DNA of 64,000 nucleotides from Epiperipatus broadwayi (taxonomy: Eukaryota; Onychophora; Udeonychophora; Euonychophora; Peripatidae). Where the stretch lies: contig JAQFVV010006215.1 of assembly GCA_028023455.1 (NCBI GenBank), forward strand, positions 3,457,230 to 3,521,229, written 5' to 3'. The translations under genes and the position numbers were made by a program. Shown piece after piece: positions 24,134-37,301 of this stretch. Under the pieces are notes generated by a model that saw only the letters and a program-made list of their open reading frames with translations, had not been told where the DNA came from and made no database searches. Every line of letters begins with the position of its first letter. Within the stretch, counting starts at the first letter, position 1.

Positions 24134-27100
24134 TGGATAGTATATATGAAATTGGTATGGATTAACTTAAAATACATAAATAAAGAAGTGCAACAAATTT
24201 GTAAAAATTAAAAAAAAAGTTAATTACAAAAGAGTAAGAACAAATTATTTGAAATGATATGAATGATCATTTTGGATCTTAATGGTATAAAGGCCACATT
24301 ATAGTTTATAATATAGGTCTAAATATTGATTCTATAACAAATTGTTAAGATAAACTATTACTTCAGAAACAAAATGTATCTCTCAAGAAGTTCTTTTTTC
24401 CTTTTAATTATTTCATTACCAGAAATATTTAGAGTTGCAAAATTATAACTAACTTCTAATAAAAAAAACTAATATTTTATTTTTTAATTGGTTTATATAT
24501 TTTTATTATAAAATTATCAAACACATATCTCCATTTGTTCCTATTGCTTTTATATATTATTAATATAAAACATTTTGGTATATTAATCATTCATCATTGA
24601 TCTATAATGAAAAACTAGGATTAAGTATAATACAATCATAATAATATGATAAATAGTTATATATGTTTTTACAACATTTTATTTTTCTCTATCTGGAAAC
24701 AAATGGCATTATAAATTTTCTCATTTTTATGTGTAATTGTAATCCTATCATTTCACTTTCTTTAATTTGAGATCATTTGTTTTTTCATTTATTTAAGTAT
24801 GATCATTAAAGTTGTTGTTGATATTGCTGGCCCTAAATCTTGAACCATAATTGAATTCAATAAATCTGGTTTCTCTCATTAAATATTTGATATAAAAGTT
24901 GATTAGGTAGTGTAATAATATATATATATTTTATAAGAATAATGGAATATCTGGTACACACATTTTTCAAAGAATATTCCGTAATTTAGCAAGGTCACTA
25001 GATTTTGTTAAAATCAATGAAATACTTGTAGACCCTTTTTTTGGTATTATGTATTTTTTTCTACTATGCAACATTCATAAACAATTGATTTTTCTTCATT
25101 TTCAATGCTAATCTGATCCTTATCCTTCATTAATGAAGAATTTTTGATCTGTAATATCTCATCAAAAGTGTCCTGGTTGATGCCTTTACAGTATACTTTT
25201 TCTGTGTATTTTTTTCATCTTTGTTGCTTCAATTATAACTAAACATTGATATTCATTCATAACTGTAACTTTTTAATCTCAACTACTCTTCTGAAATATA
25301 ACTCTTATTTTTCCAAGTTTACCTACAAATTTATTATCTTTGGCAAATATTATAATAATATTGACCCTTGTCTTTATGAATATTCTTTTAAGTTTTTTTA
25401 TTCAGTTCCCTTAAAAGATCTGTATTCTTTTTAATTGTAATTACTATCTTTTTTAAAAAATTACTATTGTATCTGCTAATATCCCATTTTCTTTACTCTT
25501 TTTTTTCTATCTTATTCAATTTTGTGTCAATTATTTTTTTTTTCTCTTGTTTAGTATCAATTATATCAAATAGCATATGATTTTTCTTTTGCTATTCACA
25601 ACCATCTATAAAGAGACAACCAGTATTTGATATATAATGTTAATTATTTCAAATAGCTTTCTGAGTGGAAACAAATTTATATGGCATGTAGAATTGTTTG
25701 TTAAGAGTAAGATTAATATTAGCATCACATTTTCAATATTGAAAATGTTTTGTCATAATTTAATAAGTTTGCAATAACATTGAAGTATTATTGAGAATCT
25801 CAAACAATAGGAAATTTCTGATGTCATTATATTATTAAATAATGCATTTAATTAACTCTGAAATGATTATTAAATTAGAAAATTAATTTACTTCGTAGCA
25901 TATATTTTTTAATACCAATGGGAAAACTATAATCAGCATTACACGACAGTTGACTTTTTAAAACTAAAGCTAAATATTAAAGCACACACATTACTGGTAA
26001 TACTTATCATGTAAGTTAGATTGTTAAGCCAAGGATACAGGTGAAGAAAGAAATATTTATAAATGAAATATGATGTTTCCAATTGCTTTCATATTTCTGA
26101 TGGATTTCTTTTGTTGAGTTAATGTTTTCTGCAGTTTTTTTTTTTTTACCGAAGAACCTCAGAAAGTTATGATCAGTATTTAGTTCTTGTGAGGTTCAGT
26201 GAGAGGAAGAAAAAGAAAAAAAAATTTTTTTTATCACTATATGTCTTATAAATATGTTAAAACTTTTTAAAAAATATATATATTAACTTCTTACGAATGT
26301 AGCATTTCAGTTATTAGTATTAAAATTTTTATAGATGGATAATAAATCTATACACAAAATCCAACATGTTAACTATTCATTTTACGATTTAACTAACTGA
26401 ATAGTGAATTCAAATTTATGATAAAATAAGAATTTTTCAAATGCAGCCTTTATACTATTTATGCATAAATGTGATAGAATAATTTAAAAATTTCTTCTAT
26501 TGATCTAATTGTGAAATAGATTAAATTATATATATATAATAGCAGCCTCTGAAATGTAAAGTATAACAATAACTAACAATTCAGAAGTTAATTATTATAT
26601 AAATCATTTAATATTTTATGATTCAATAGAGGACACTTTAATGTTCTGATTTATATTTTCATGAAGAGTGGGGAAGTAGATGAGTTGGAGGGAAAAAAAT
26701 ATATACAAAATAAATGTGAATCATTTAATTTGGAGTTATATAAAAAACACCTTTTCTCTTTATTTTTTATGATTGCATTGTTTACTAGAGTGGAGATAGA
26801 GGTTACGACTCACCAAATGCTGTTTATATAAGGCTAAATGAAAATATTCGATAGATTGCAGTTTATGGATAATAAGAGAATAGCCAAAATAGTATCTAAT
26901 TGGGTTATGAGTAAAGGACAGACAACAAGATAGGTGAGAAAGGTAATACATTATGCAGAAGATTTGGATAAAGAATTTATGTCAGTATGCTTTTACAAAA
27001 GATGGGATGATTGTGTTAGGAGAATTGTTGCGTGTTGTAGTGGCAAGGTATGGGATAGAAGAATAGATGCATTAATAAAGAATAGGGAGTTGGAGAGATG

Positions 27101-29836
27101 GAGAACTACTATGGAGAGTAAAAAGTTTAAATATATATAAAAGTAAACAGAATATTGGGTGAAATTAATTTATGATAATAGAAAGGAAAGTAGTCTATTG
27201 TTTAAGGCTCAAACAGTTCTTGGTTTTTATGCTGGGTTTGGGAAAAGATAAGGAGTATTTAGATATAAAGGCCATGCAGTTGACACAGATTATGCTGTGG
27301 AAATGTGATGGAGCAAGATAGAGAAGAATAGGGAATGGGAAGGGAAGGTAAAGTGGCTAACAGGTTTCTCTGGGCATAGTGGCTGAGAGATTCCTGACTC
27401 CGAAAAAGAAGTCAGTGCATCGCATATAAGGTGTAGGAAAATATAAATAAAATAGTTAGGGAAAAAGAATAGAATTATAAAAAATAAATATAGATTAATG
27501 AAATAGTCAAATTAAAAAAAAAACTATAAAAAAATACAGTACTAGAGGAAGCTTATTATTTAGGGTAAGGTCATAAGTTTTGAATGAGAATTTGTACTAT
27601 GCATATATTATATATTGACAATGAAGAGAGGATAGAGATAATTTATTTTTGGAATGAAGGATATTGAAAGAATAATATAAGAAAGTTGGGAGAAACACCT
27701 GAAGAAGATAGGAGAATAATAACATTCAAAATATTATGTTCTGTACTAATTTGTGTGCTATTACAAATAATATATTTAGGAAAAGGAAAAAATTTGAAAT
27801 TTTCTAAAAATATGTAATAAATGAGATGATGAAAATAATCCATTATATAACTACAATATTTAAAATGTTATATGTATCAAATATTAGTGTTGCCATTTAA
27901 TAGTATCAGATCTACTTACAAACTGCTCATTAATATAAAAATGTCAAAACTTCCAAGACTGTTATTTTTTACATAAATGATTTTATAAAGTAAAACAATT
28001 ATTAAAAATTTAAAGTGAATGGAATGTTAGTAAAAGGAAAGGTAGATCTTTGTTGCAGCAAATAATATACATAAAAAGGAAATGAACTTAGTTGTTCAAT
28101 AAGTTGTTTTTTTTTTTTGTCACAATTTGCCCTGTTTCATATATATTGAATAGAAAGTTGTAATTGGTAGAATGCGAAGGTGAAAGTCAGTTAATATAAA
28201 TAAATAGTATCTGATAACAAAATGTAACTGGAAGCTGATTATGACAAACAATATCTTGCAAGGTTTTATAATATTGTAGTGAATAATTTTGATTCTACTG
28301 ATGATAATCAAATCAAGTACTCTTGTTTTTTTTGGAATTGATTCATTATAAGGTATTTTTTTATAATATTGGTTACATTTCTAAATGTATAATCTAACTT
28401 CAGATGACTGGGAAAGGTATTGTCTGCTAAAGATAGCCTTTTTTTCATACCTAATACTGGTAAGATCATGATAATTGTTGTTACCTTTAGAATAAAGACT
28501 ATCCTGTGAACTTGATACTAATCTTTCTTCATTTTTAACTTTCCTATAATTGCTTTTAGATTCTATTTAATATAAAACATTGATGTGGAGAATGTTGTTT
28601 ATACACAATAACCACAATTAACTTATTAATTATAGATGAAAAATATAGTTATACATAAGAATAAGAATAAAATGAAAATAGATTAAGTTAGCAAATTAAC
28701 AAGTTTATTAATGCAAATAAAGAAATAAATATAACCACATCATGATTCTATATATTTACATTAAGCGGTTTGAAAGCTTACATTGACCAGATTATATTCA
28801 TCTAGTTAAACATTAGTTTTATTTTTACTTCATTGTTATCCATTAATATTTACGGATTTTCATTTAATTAAAGATTTCACAATGTCTGGCTAATGTTTGG
28901 ATTCATCCACCACATTATCACATATATATATATATAAAAGTTGTATCTTGAAGTTTTAAAAATATTTTAAGTGTCATTTATTTCTCGAGCTGGAATATTC
29001 TTTGCTCATTTATAATAAGGATTTCATTTCCTAACACAATTCTCTCTAAATCCTTATGAAAAACTATAACTAAATCACTGAAATTTAATAAATTAAAAGT
29101 ATTATTAATACTGATTTATACAAGAGGAAAATATTGAAAACATTAAATGCATCTTTAGTCCTGTGCATCCTGATCAAAATGTAACATTCAAAATATGAAA
29201 TTATATATTTAATTACATGTGTACTTTGATTTTCTGTTCATTACTGAGTCTATATTATTAATGAACCATATCTCTTTAATTTTACATTTCCTGTTATTAA
29301 GTATAGTGCAAATCATTTGCACTTCTTTAGGTTTGAAAGCATGATCAAATAACTTTTCTATTCTAAAAGTGCTGATGATACTATAAGTCCTATTTTAGAT
29401 TTTTTATAAATATTGTGCTGCTTTTATTTTATATTAATTTTCACTCCTCATTCAATATAGTAAATATTTAATTATACAAATAGTGTGAGGAGTTTTCTAG
29501 GATCAATTGTATTTTGATTATTAGTAATCAATTGGTTTTGGTTTAACATAGCTCACAACAAAGTTTTTTCCTATAATTTTTTCATTTTTGTTGGAAAAGA
29601 ATATAAATAAGGAAGGACCAAATCTCTTTACATTCTTAAATCATTTTCTATTAACCTAAAAAATATATTTATTAATATTATTATTATTATTTTTTCATCA
29701 GCTTCAGACTTGAACAAATTATAGATCCAATATATTGGTTATATAAGTGAGATTATATTAACCCTATATATCTTATTTAAACATACACATAAACATAACA
29801 CTAATCAATTTATCTTTATATATATATATACGTTTT
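24134..29836. other. A+T-rich intergenic stretch without a supported gene
   Basis: No gene or element could be identified. The part from about 26750 to 27480 has clearly more G than C on the plus strand and a 68-codon open frame at 26934-27140, followed in other frames by short broken stretches. That could be a degraded element in plus orientation, but no domain is recognisable. (TA)n runs occur at 28921-28936 and 29818-29830. Confidence 0.45.
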
Positions 29837-31645
29837 GGAAAATTTAAAATAGATTATTACACAAATAAATAAAGAGTATTATAAATATATTTCAATTTTA
29901 TTGATTTTAAAATTTATATTTAAGGATAAATGAATAAATAATCCCTAACCTAATAATCAGGATGATTAATAAATAAATTTGTGTTTGCAGTTTAAATACA
30001 TATGTATGTGTATACATGACATAATAACTATGAATCAGATCACAATGCTAATATAAATTTAAACTTTTAAATAGTAAAAAAAGAAGTATGCAGGTTTTGA
30101 ATTAGAGAAGTAACTTAAAAATAATGCTTTTGTCATACGACATCATGGTTACAAAAGGTTGAACAAAAAATAGATAAAATAAATATCCCATTTTTTTACA
30201 TAAAGGAGGTATGTATCCTTGAATACAGTTCAGTTTTAATAATTGATTGATATTCTTCAGTCTTGGTTCTAGATACTAGATCATCAAAAGCAGTTTAATT
30301 CTGGATATGATAATATATCCCTTAGTACTATTGGCAGCACGCTACAATTTAGTACTTTACACTAGAGATCTTGAGTTATTCATTGTCCCTAGGTACTATA
30401 TATTTGGAAAACAATAGACATATGCACATTTGACAGTCCTTAGACAAGCATCTTGAGAAAAATATAATAAATATGATTTCTCATTGGGATTTATGGTGCA
30501 ACCAGCAATTAAGTAGAGATAATATGCTTTATGTTCATTTTCTATTATTGGACCGACTTCGTTCTCTATGGTAAATATTAAGTGACTGAATTCTCTTGAA
30601 ATTTCAGATTTATAAATTGTCAAAAATACTTTAAATCTCTTCTTTGAAATGCCTTTATAAACTTCCTATATCTCCACCTATCTGCTTAGCAAAAAACATT
30701 TTTCATGTTTCAGAAATTAATCTACTCTTTTGTGCAAGGTGTTTTCAAAAACATTTGTTTTTTTCATCATATTACTTTTGCTTTCCATGGACAATAGATT
30801 ATTCATCAAACTGTATAATTTTTAATACATTTTTAAAATTTTTTAAAAAATTAAAAATTCAAATTTGAATGTATTAGTTTTACGTTATAGGTTGACAAAA
30901 AATTTTAAATAAATTTGAACTATAAATTATTAATTTCACTATTATTTAAATTGTCCTTAAACATATATCTTTGGGAATTACATTTTTTAATTTACCAAAT
31001 GCTATTTCTTCAAAATAGGACAGTGTGTATTTGCTGAAATCAATCCCCTGTTCACTGTAATGAAATATGGAAATTTAGTTGAGTGCTGTCCATGAACATA
31101 CAACACAAAATTTATCTTATAATGCTTGTACAAATATTAAATATAAAAATTTCAATTTTTCTTATGGAACCAAAATGCACCAAAAATAATTAAATAATAG
31201 AAGAATGGAAACTATCCAAGAATGTAAATTTTTCCCTTTCAAATATGTATTCAGGGATACATACCTTCTTTATGTTAAAAAATGGGATTTTTTTTATTTA
31301 TCTATACTTTGTTCAACCTTTTGTGATCATGATGTCATACATCAAAAACGTTATTTTTAAATTACTTCTCTTAATTCAAAACCCTACATTCTTTTTTGTT
31401 ACTATTTAGGATTTTAAATTTATATTAGCTTTGTGATTTGATTCATAGTTATGTCATATAGACACATACATATGCATATTTAATTTGCAAATACAAATTT
31501 GTTTATTAATCATTCTGACTATTAGGTTAGGGATTATTTCTTTAATTTATCCTTAAATATAAATTTTAAAATCAATAAAAATTGAAATATATCTATAATA
31601 TTCTTTATTTAGTTGCATAATAATCTATTAAATTTTCCAACACAT
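29837..31645. repeat. 1.8-kb foldback: ~0.4-kb inverted arms around a ~1-kb middle
   Basis: The left arm (about 29837-30228) and right arm (about 31240-31645) are reverse complements over almost their whole length. Matching landmarks include TTGGAAAATTTAA at the outer ends, AATAATCCCTAACCTAATA, TTTGTAACC-type segments, and TATGTATCC at the inner ends. The ~1-kb middle has only short frames (minus 30396-30623, plus 30644-30868) with no domain I recognise. It could be a long-TIR DNA transposon, or two inverted copies of one repeat. No target duplication was seen. Confidence 0.75.
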
Positions 31646-34600
31646 ATAATATGAAATAGGGAAGTGATCTAATATCAAGAATATATATTGTACCCTCTCC
31701 ACCGAGTGGAAATAAACATAAAATAAATGCTCAGGCTAAAACTTTCAATATCACAAGAGTAAAACAAGTATTATGAATAGATTACGATAATTTATATCAC
31801 TAGACTAGCTCAAATTAATAATAATAAAATATGGTTCGTTTTAAAAAATAATTAATAAAATAATTAACAATAATCATGAGATATATGGTGAAAAGGTAGA
31901 GTAATAGTAGGACTACATTGAGCATATATCACAAAAGATACAATCTCAATGGCATAAGAATACTATCCTCCCCTTTTTTATTTCAAGTAATAGTATAAAA
32001 CCATAGCATTCTTAACTTTAAAGAATATTATAAATAATCAAATATAATATTAATAAATAATAAAAAGTTTTGTTATTAAAATATAATTATCTCGGGTTCT
32101 TTAAATAAAATCTAACTAATTTACAATCTTCTGTAGCCAAGTATGATAAGGGATTTTGTATCATTCCTAACTACACCTAAACAATAATAATAAATAAATA
32201 ATATTCCTATACTTAATCTAACTAACACATGATACAATATTCACTACTCAATAATCTAGTCACTAATAATGATGATGATGATGATGATGATAATAATAAT
32301 AATATGATTCTCTTATCATTTCTCACTGCTCGTGTGGCATATTATCAGTATGGTATAATCTGAACAATATGTGGCAATAAGAAATATACTTAATTATATA
32401 GCAGCATTTTCAATAATAAATTGTGACCAAAATAATCTTATACTATATGATTTTGCTGTGTCATATTCTGAATAATGGTTAACATTGTTTAAATAAATAT
32501 CATTTAAAATTATAATGTACAAAATATGTAATATGTTTAGTTTTGAATTCTGTAAAATTGGAACCTGTGGAGGTAAGGAAATCGAAAATAACACGGATAA
32601 CAAGATTATAACAACAACTTTAACAAATGTATTTTATGGTAAAAGAAAAATTATACAAAAATATTTACAGTCTTAAAACAAATACTTACAAATATTACAT
32701 TAAAGTTTAAAAAATATACAAAGTAGAATAAAAGAAAGATTGAATTTACAGATTTAGCATTTCGAAAAATCATAAATGAGTAAACCTTCACTCTGGCTTA
32801 TGAATTTTAAAATTAGAAATACATAGTATTAATTATTCAAAAATATTCTATTGTTTATCCTACAATATTGTATTAGCTTATTCTAGATTAATGAAAAGTA
32901 AATTTTAAAATAATGTTCATTCATGTATTAAATAATAATATTTGCTTGGCATCACTCTTCTTAAGATGTGTGTTTCATGTTTTAAAATATCAAAATATAA
33001 AAAATAATTAAATAAAATGTAAGCATTCATCATACAGTAATATACTTCATTTGATATTTTATTGTAAAATATGCATTGCTTTATCAAAATGTTGTCGATT
33101 TATAAAAAATCGAAGGTATCAAAAATATGCAAAAAATATATATAGAAATTATGAATAGTTTACATTTATCACCAAAAATATTTCAAAAATATTAAGGAAA
33201 ATTATGATTCTTTTATTATATTCATCACTAACATGCATTCGACATCATTTGTATTTTTCCACAATATCAAAAACCTATCTTTCCTTCTTTTAAACAAATT
33301 ATATTTTCTAAAATTATCCATTATTCATCTTTCAAAAATATTAGTCTACACGATGTTTTGCTAATGAAATTCAGATAGCAATACAATGCATAGGACATGA
33401 AGGAATAACTAGAGTAAAGACTTGATGGTATAAAATAATTCAACAAATCACATGGAAATCAGTGTGAAGAAACAACAGATATGAATTCATCTAATACCTT
33501 TCAAAATAATGTCTTGCCTATTTTCCAACACTTACTGATCATTAAAATATAAATATCGAAAAACACTGTCCATGGAAAATATATACAAAGTACAGGGCTA
33601 CGTTATCTGTATTTGCATATTAACTTTTCAGATATAGATTAATTATTCTATCTTAACACATCCTATTATATAAGCATTCAAGGTTTCATTATTTTACTCC
33701 CTTGTCACTACCATTTAAATAATCTCAAATAGATTTAGACATTTAACATCATAAAATAACCAACAAGTTTCCAATAATAAACAGTTACATATCACTTTAT
33801 CCAACCATAACTGCTATAAGTAAAGGCTTTACATACAATCTTATCTACAATACAAATGAGATTTGATTTTAAAATATTTATTCAATATTCCTGTCTTGAA
33901 AATAAATATCATATGGTTTATCTAACAAAGAATCATATCTAAATTATGATCATCTTATAAAGTTATAACACACTTTATGATATAAAAATAAACATATGCA
34001 CATTTCTCATCGCTTATATCTCTTAATAAAAATCTATATGTGTTATCAACTCACACATTCACATGTTCATTTATTCATGTAACATAATATAAATATCATT
34101 AAAACTCCAAGCAATTTTAAGAAAATACACATTGTATAAAAAAAAATTATAATAAAATTACCTAATGTGATCTTACTATTTATAATTCACATCTTTTGAA
34201 GTCTTCTGGTCCAGTGTTACATAAAATACAAAAATTAATCAATCACTCATACTCATTCAGTGTAAGCTAATGCACTTTAAAAATGTTTTAAAAGAAAAAA
34301 TTAAAATTTTTAAAAATATTAATATGGTTAGGATTCAAAATATCAAAAAATGTAACCTCTACTACATCTTAATATTAAATTAAAATTCTAATTGTTAGTA
34401 TATTTTAAATAAATAATAAAACTTATAGTTACTATTCTTTTTCATAAATGAATGTCCCATATAATAAGTTCAGTTAATAAAACAAGGAATTGTCGTTGCT
34501 ATGCAATGAACACTGTTGAAAGTGTTTTTCCTTCTAAAAGTTATTTATTTTTAATTTAACAATATTGTATATTTTATCTATTTTTTCTTTTTTTTAAAGA

Positions 34601-36700
34601 AAATAATTGTAGTAATTAAATGACAGGTTTCTTTTAAAAATATATTCCAATTTTGTTCAATATAACTTTCTTTAAAAAATATGTCCTTTATAATAGATAC
34701 TTTTTTCTTCCTTTTAAAATATCACGACTTTTTTTAAAATAATGTCATTAAAATATTTAAAAGAGAGAGAGAGTATGATATATTTTATATCCTCATCTCA
34801 AATATCTCATAAAATTAACAGCTAACTTATCCTTTAATCTTTTCTGATAGTTTTTCCTTGAATTATATTTTTCAAAAATCTTAAAATTTATAATAACAGA
34901 CATTTCCATTATATAGCATATACTTCTAAACAATGTCTTTTTGCAATTTCAAAATACTCTGCAAAAATCAACAGATAAAGTTTTATATAGTACTGGGTAA
35001 AATTGTGCTTCAATAACTCTCTGGTCTTTTCTCTCGAATCTTCCCATGATAACAGCAGTAAGTTATGTTCCATGATTTATTAGTAAATTCCAATTAAGCT
35101 TCTAAATAGTAACTGGCAGGAAACTTAAAATAATTTGCACATTTTTTAATTATACTAAGTATCAATTTAATCTTTCTTTACTTTTATAAAGTATATTATA
35201 TTTTAAAAAGATACTTGACTATTACTTCAAAAATAATAATTTTAAAAAATAAGATTAACTATCAGACTTTTATCAGACTCACAAACTACTTATCAGACTA
35301 ATAATTTTAATTACACACAGTTTTTATACCTGCTTAAAAAATAAATAAAAAAATTCTGATTGGTTGATTCATCCCTTAATTGTAATTTCATTTACATATT
35401 TGTCAATTATGTACTTTTAAAATCAAGAAATAAATTATGAACATCATTTTTATTTAATACTATAAGAAATATTTAATCATCAATTTTATAATTACGGTAC
35501 ATTTAGACTAACCAAACATTTTAAGATAACATATTTTAATATTTTTTTAATTAACTGAACTAATTTTAAGTTAAATGTATCCATTTTTTAGTTTATCTTT
35601 ACCAATTTAAAATATCTTTTAAAACTAATTAAATAATATTCTGTATTTATTTTTATCATGTACAAATGCATCAATTTTAGTAATAATTTTATAAAGTAAT
35701 TAAAAACTTTCTCTTAAAAAAACTTTGCATGCATCACACACATATATCAATCATGTGACCTATTTATTCCAGATAAATATGTTGCAATTTTTTAATTGAC
35801 TGTCCTGAAATCAACTAAATAAAATATTTAATTGCAAGAATATTATATTAAAGAAAAATTTGGAATAATAAATTTTGACATTTTATAACATTATTAAAAT
35901 TAAAAACGTAATATATAAAAATATTAAGAATTAACAAATAATTATTATACAAGTTTAAACTTATTTTTGAAGATAAATTTAACAGCTTATTTAAATATTA
36001 AGCATTATATTAAAATTAATGGTTTTTCAGTGCTTATCTAATAAAATATTCAATACTCTTTTAACTTGTAATTATGACAATACAATATTAATTTATTATG
36101 CTTATATTTTACAATTTAAAATTTAGAATAGTTTTTATATATTCTTTAACTACTTATAAATTCATATCAACAAATTTTAAGTCCCTATAAACATTATTAT
36201 GACAATGATAGAACTTATATTTATCTTAATTTAAATTTTTTTTTAAAAATTAACTTTTAAGTACATTCTGCCCTAATGAGAAGGGTATAATATATATAAA
36301 GATAAATTTATTAGTGCTGAGTTTATATGTGTATGTTAAAATTATTACATATAGGTAGCTAAAAAAACAGTTATAAATAATTGTGTTAAAATATATGCGT
36401 GTATGTTGAAATACATAGACAATTAAAGTTTAAAAATAAGTATAATAAATTTAAGTAAAATTAAAACTGATTGAAGCAATCTTTTAATATTATTAAAAGA
36501 TTAATTATAAATCCAGGAAACAATCTTAAAGAGCAAAAGAGATAACAGAATTCCATCAGAAAATAATCTAATTAACTAGTGACAAAAAGAAGAAATTACT
36601 AGTAACTGGATGCATCTACAGATAAATAACATTAAACAATGTCAGCAGGATCTAAGTGACCCAACCAATTATAACAGGAATTCAAATTATTAATTAATAG
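31646..36700. other. Long intergenic stretch, strongly strand-asymmetric (G-poor plus strand)
   Basis: No gene found. From about 32.6 to 36.3 kb the plus strand is conspicuously poor in G relative to C; the two lines 33961-34080 hold 8 G and 22 C by count. A TATCCTCCCCTTTTTT word at about 31963-31978 would be a polypurine tract on the minus strand; a similar word lies near 55350. A (GAT)n then (AAT)n microsatellite lies at 32270-32303. Confidence 0.45.
32270..32303. repeat. (GAT)n/(AAT)n microsatellite
   Basis: About seven GAT units followed by four to five AAT units. Confidence 0.9.
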
Positions 36701-36844
36701 TGAAAGATTGGTCTAGAAAAGAATCACGCAATGCTTGTTTGTGGAAGCTATAAGCTTACAGATGTACTTGCAATAATAATGGACGTCGTAGTCATGTGTT
36801 GTCTTTGATAGCTAATATCGCAGAGAGGCTTGGCTCCGAATGAG
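36701..36844 (+). other. TFAM: Candidate 5' exon of TFAM (mostly untranslated)
   Basis: A patch with more G+C ends in CGAATGAG followed by GTAAAT, a good donor at 36845. An ATG at 36840 plus AG leaves phase 2, which fits the acceptor before 37174, where the exon starts with the third base of a codon; the junction would encode Met-Arg-Ser. An in-frame TAA lies upstream, so this ATG would be the first. The resulting leader before HMG box 1 is only about 18 residues and not obviously mitochondrial. The true first exon may therefore lie elsewhere. The left boundary is arbitrary. Confidence 0.3.
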
Positions 36845-37173
36845 GTAAATCAAGTCTAGGGGCTAAACAGGTCAAACTGACCTTTATTATTATTTGAGAA
36901 TACCTTCAGGTATATAAATATATGCATGTTATGTAATTTGTTAATATGTATATATCTATAATTAAAATACTTATAATAGTTGTATTAATAATAATCTATT
37001 AAATCATAATCCTAAATTATTACAGTACTATTGTTGTTTGCTTCCAGATATAGCAATTAGCTATAATAATATATTGTATTTAAATTGTATAAAGTTCATA
37101 AAGGACTTAATATTGTTCTCCAAAATATTATGAATTTAATGCTTGTCTTTTTTTTTTTTTTATCTGAATACAG

Positions 37174-37301
37174 ATCCATTTCAGATTGTATATCAACAAA
37201 TGTAAAGCCATTAGAAGTTCCACCATATCCAAAAAGGCCACTAACACCATTTTTGAAATATGTTACTGTACAGAGGCAAAAGTTGTCCAAAGAATTTCAA
37301 G
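37174..37301 (+). CDS. TFAM: TFAM exon: start of HMG box 1
   Basis: TFAM packages mitochondrial DNA and activates transcription at its promoters by bending DNA with two HMG boxes. This exon encodes SISDCISTNVKPLEVPPYPK followed by RPLTPFLKYVTVQRQKLSKE, the typical start of TFAM HMG box 1 (PPxPKxPLTPYxRF in Drosophila). A long T tract plus GAATACAG is the acceptor at 37173; a second possible acceptor, TTTCAG at 37184, would shift the exon frame relative to the candidate 5' exon. The donor is CAAG/GTAAAT after 37301, leaving phase 1, which matches the next exon. The mitochondrial presequence must be upstream. Confidence 0.85.

Noticed and set aside
26934-27140. 68-codon plus-strand frame as a host exon
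   Set aside because: Fairly balanced residues, but no acceptor/donor pair with phase support and no recognisable domain; the downstream sequence is broken in all frames.
36640-36840. Longer TFAM leader from upstream ATGs (36732, 36778)
   Set aside because: Both frames hit stops before the donor at 36845, so neither can join the HMG-box exon.
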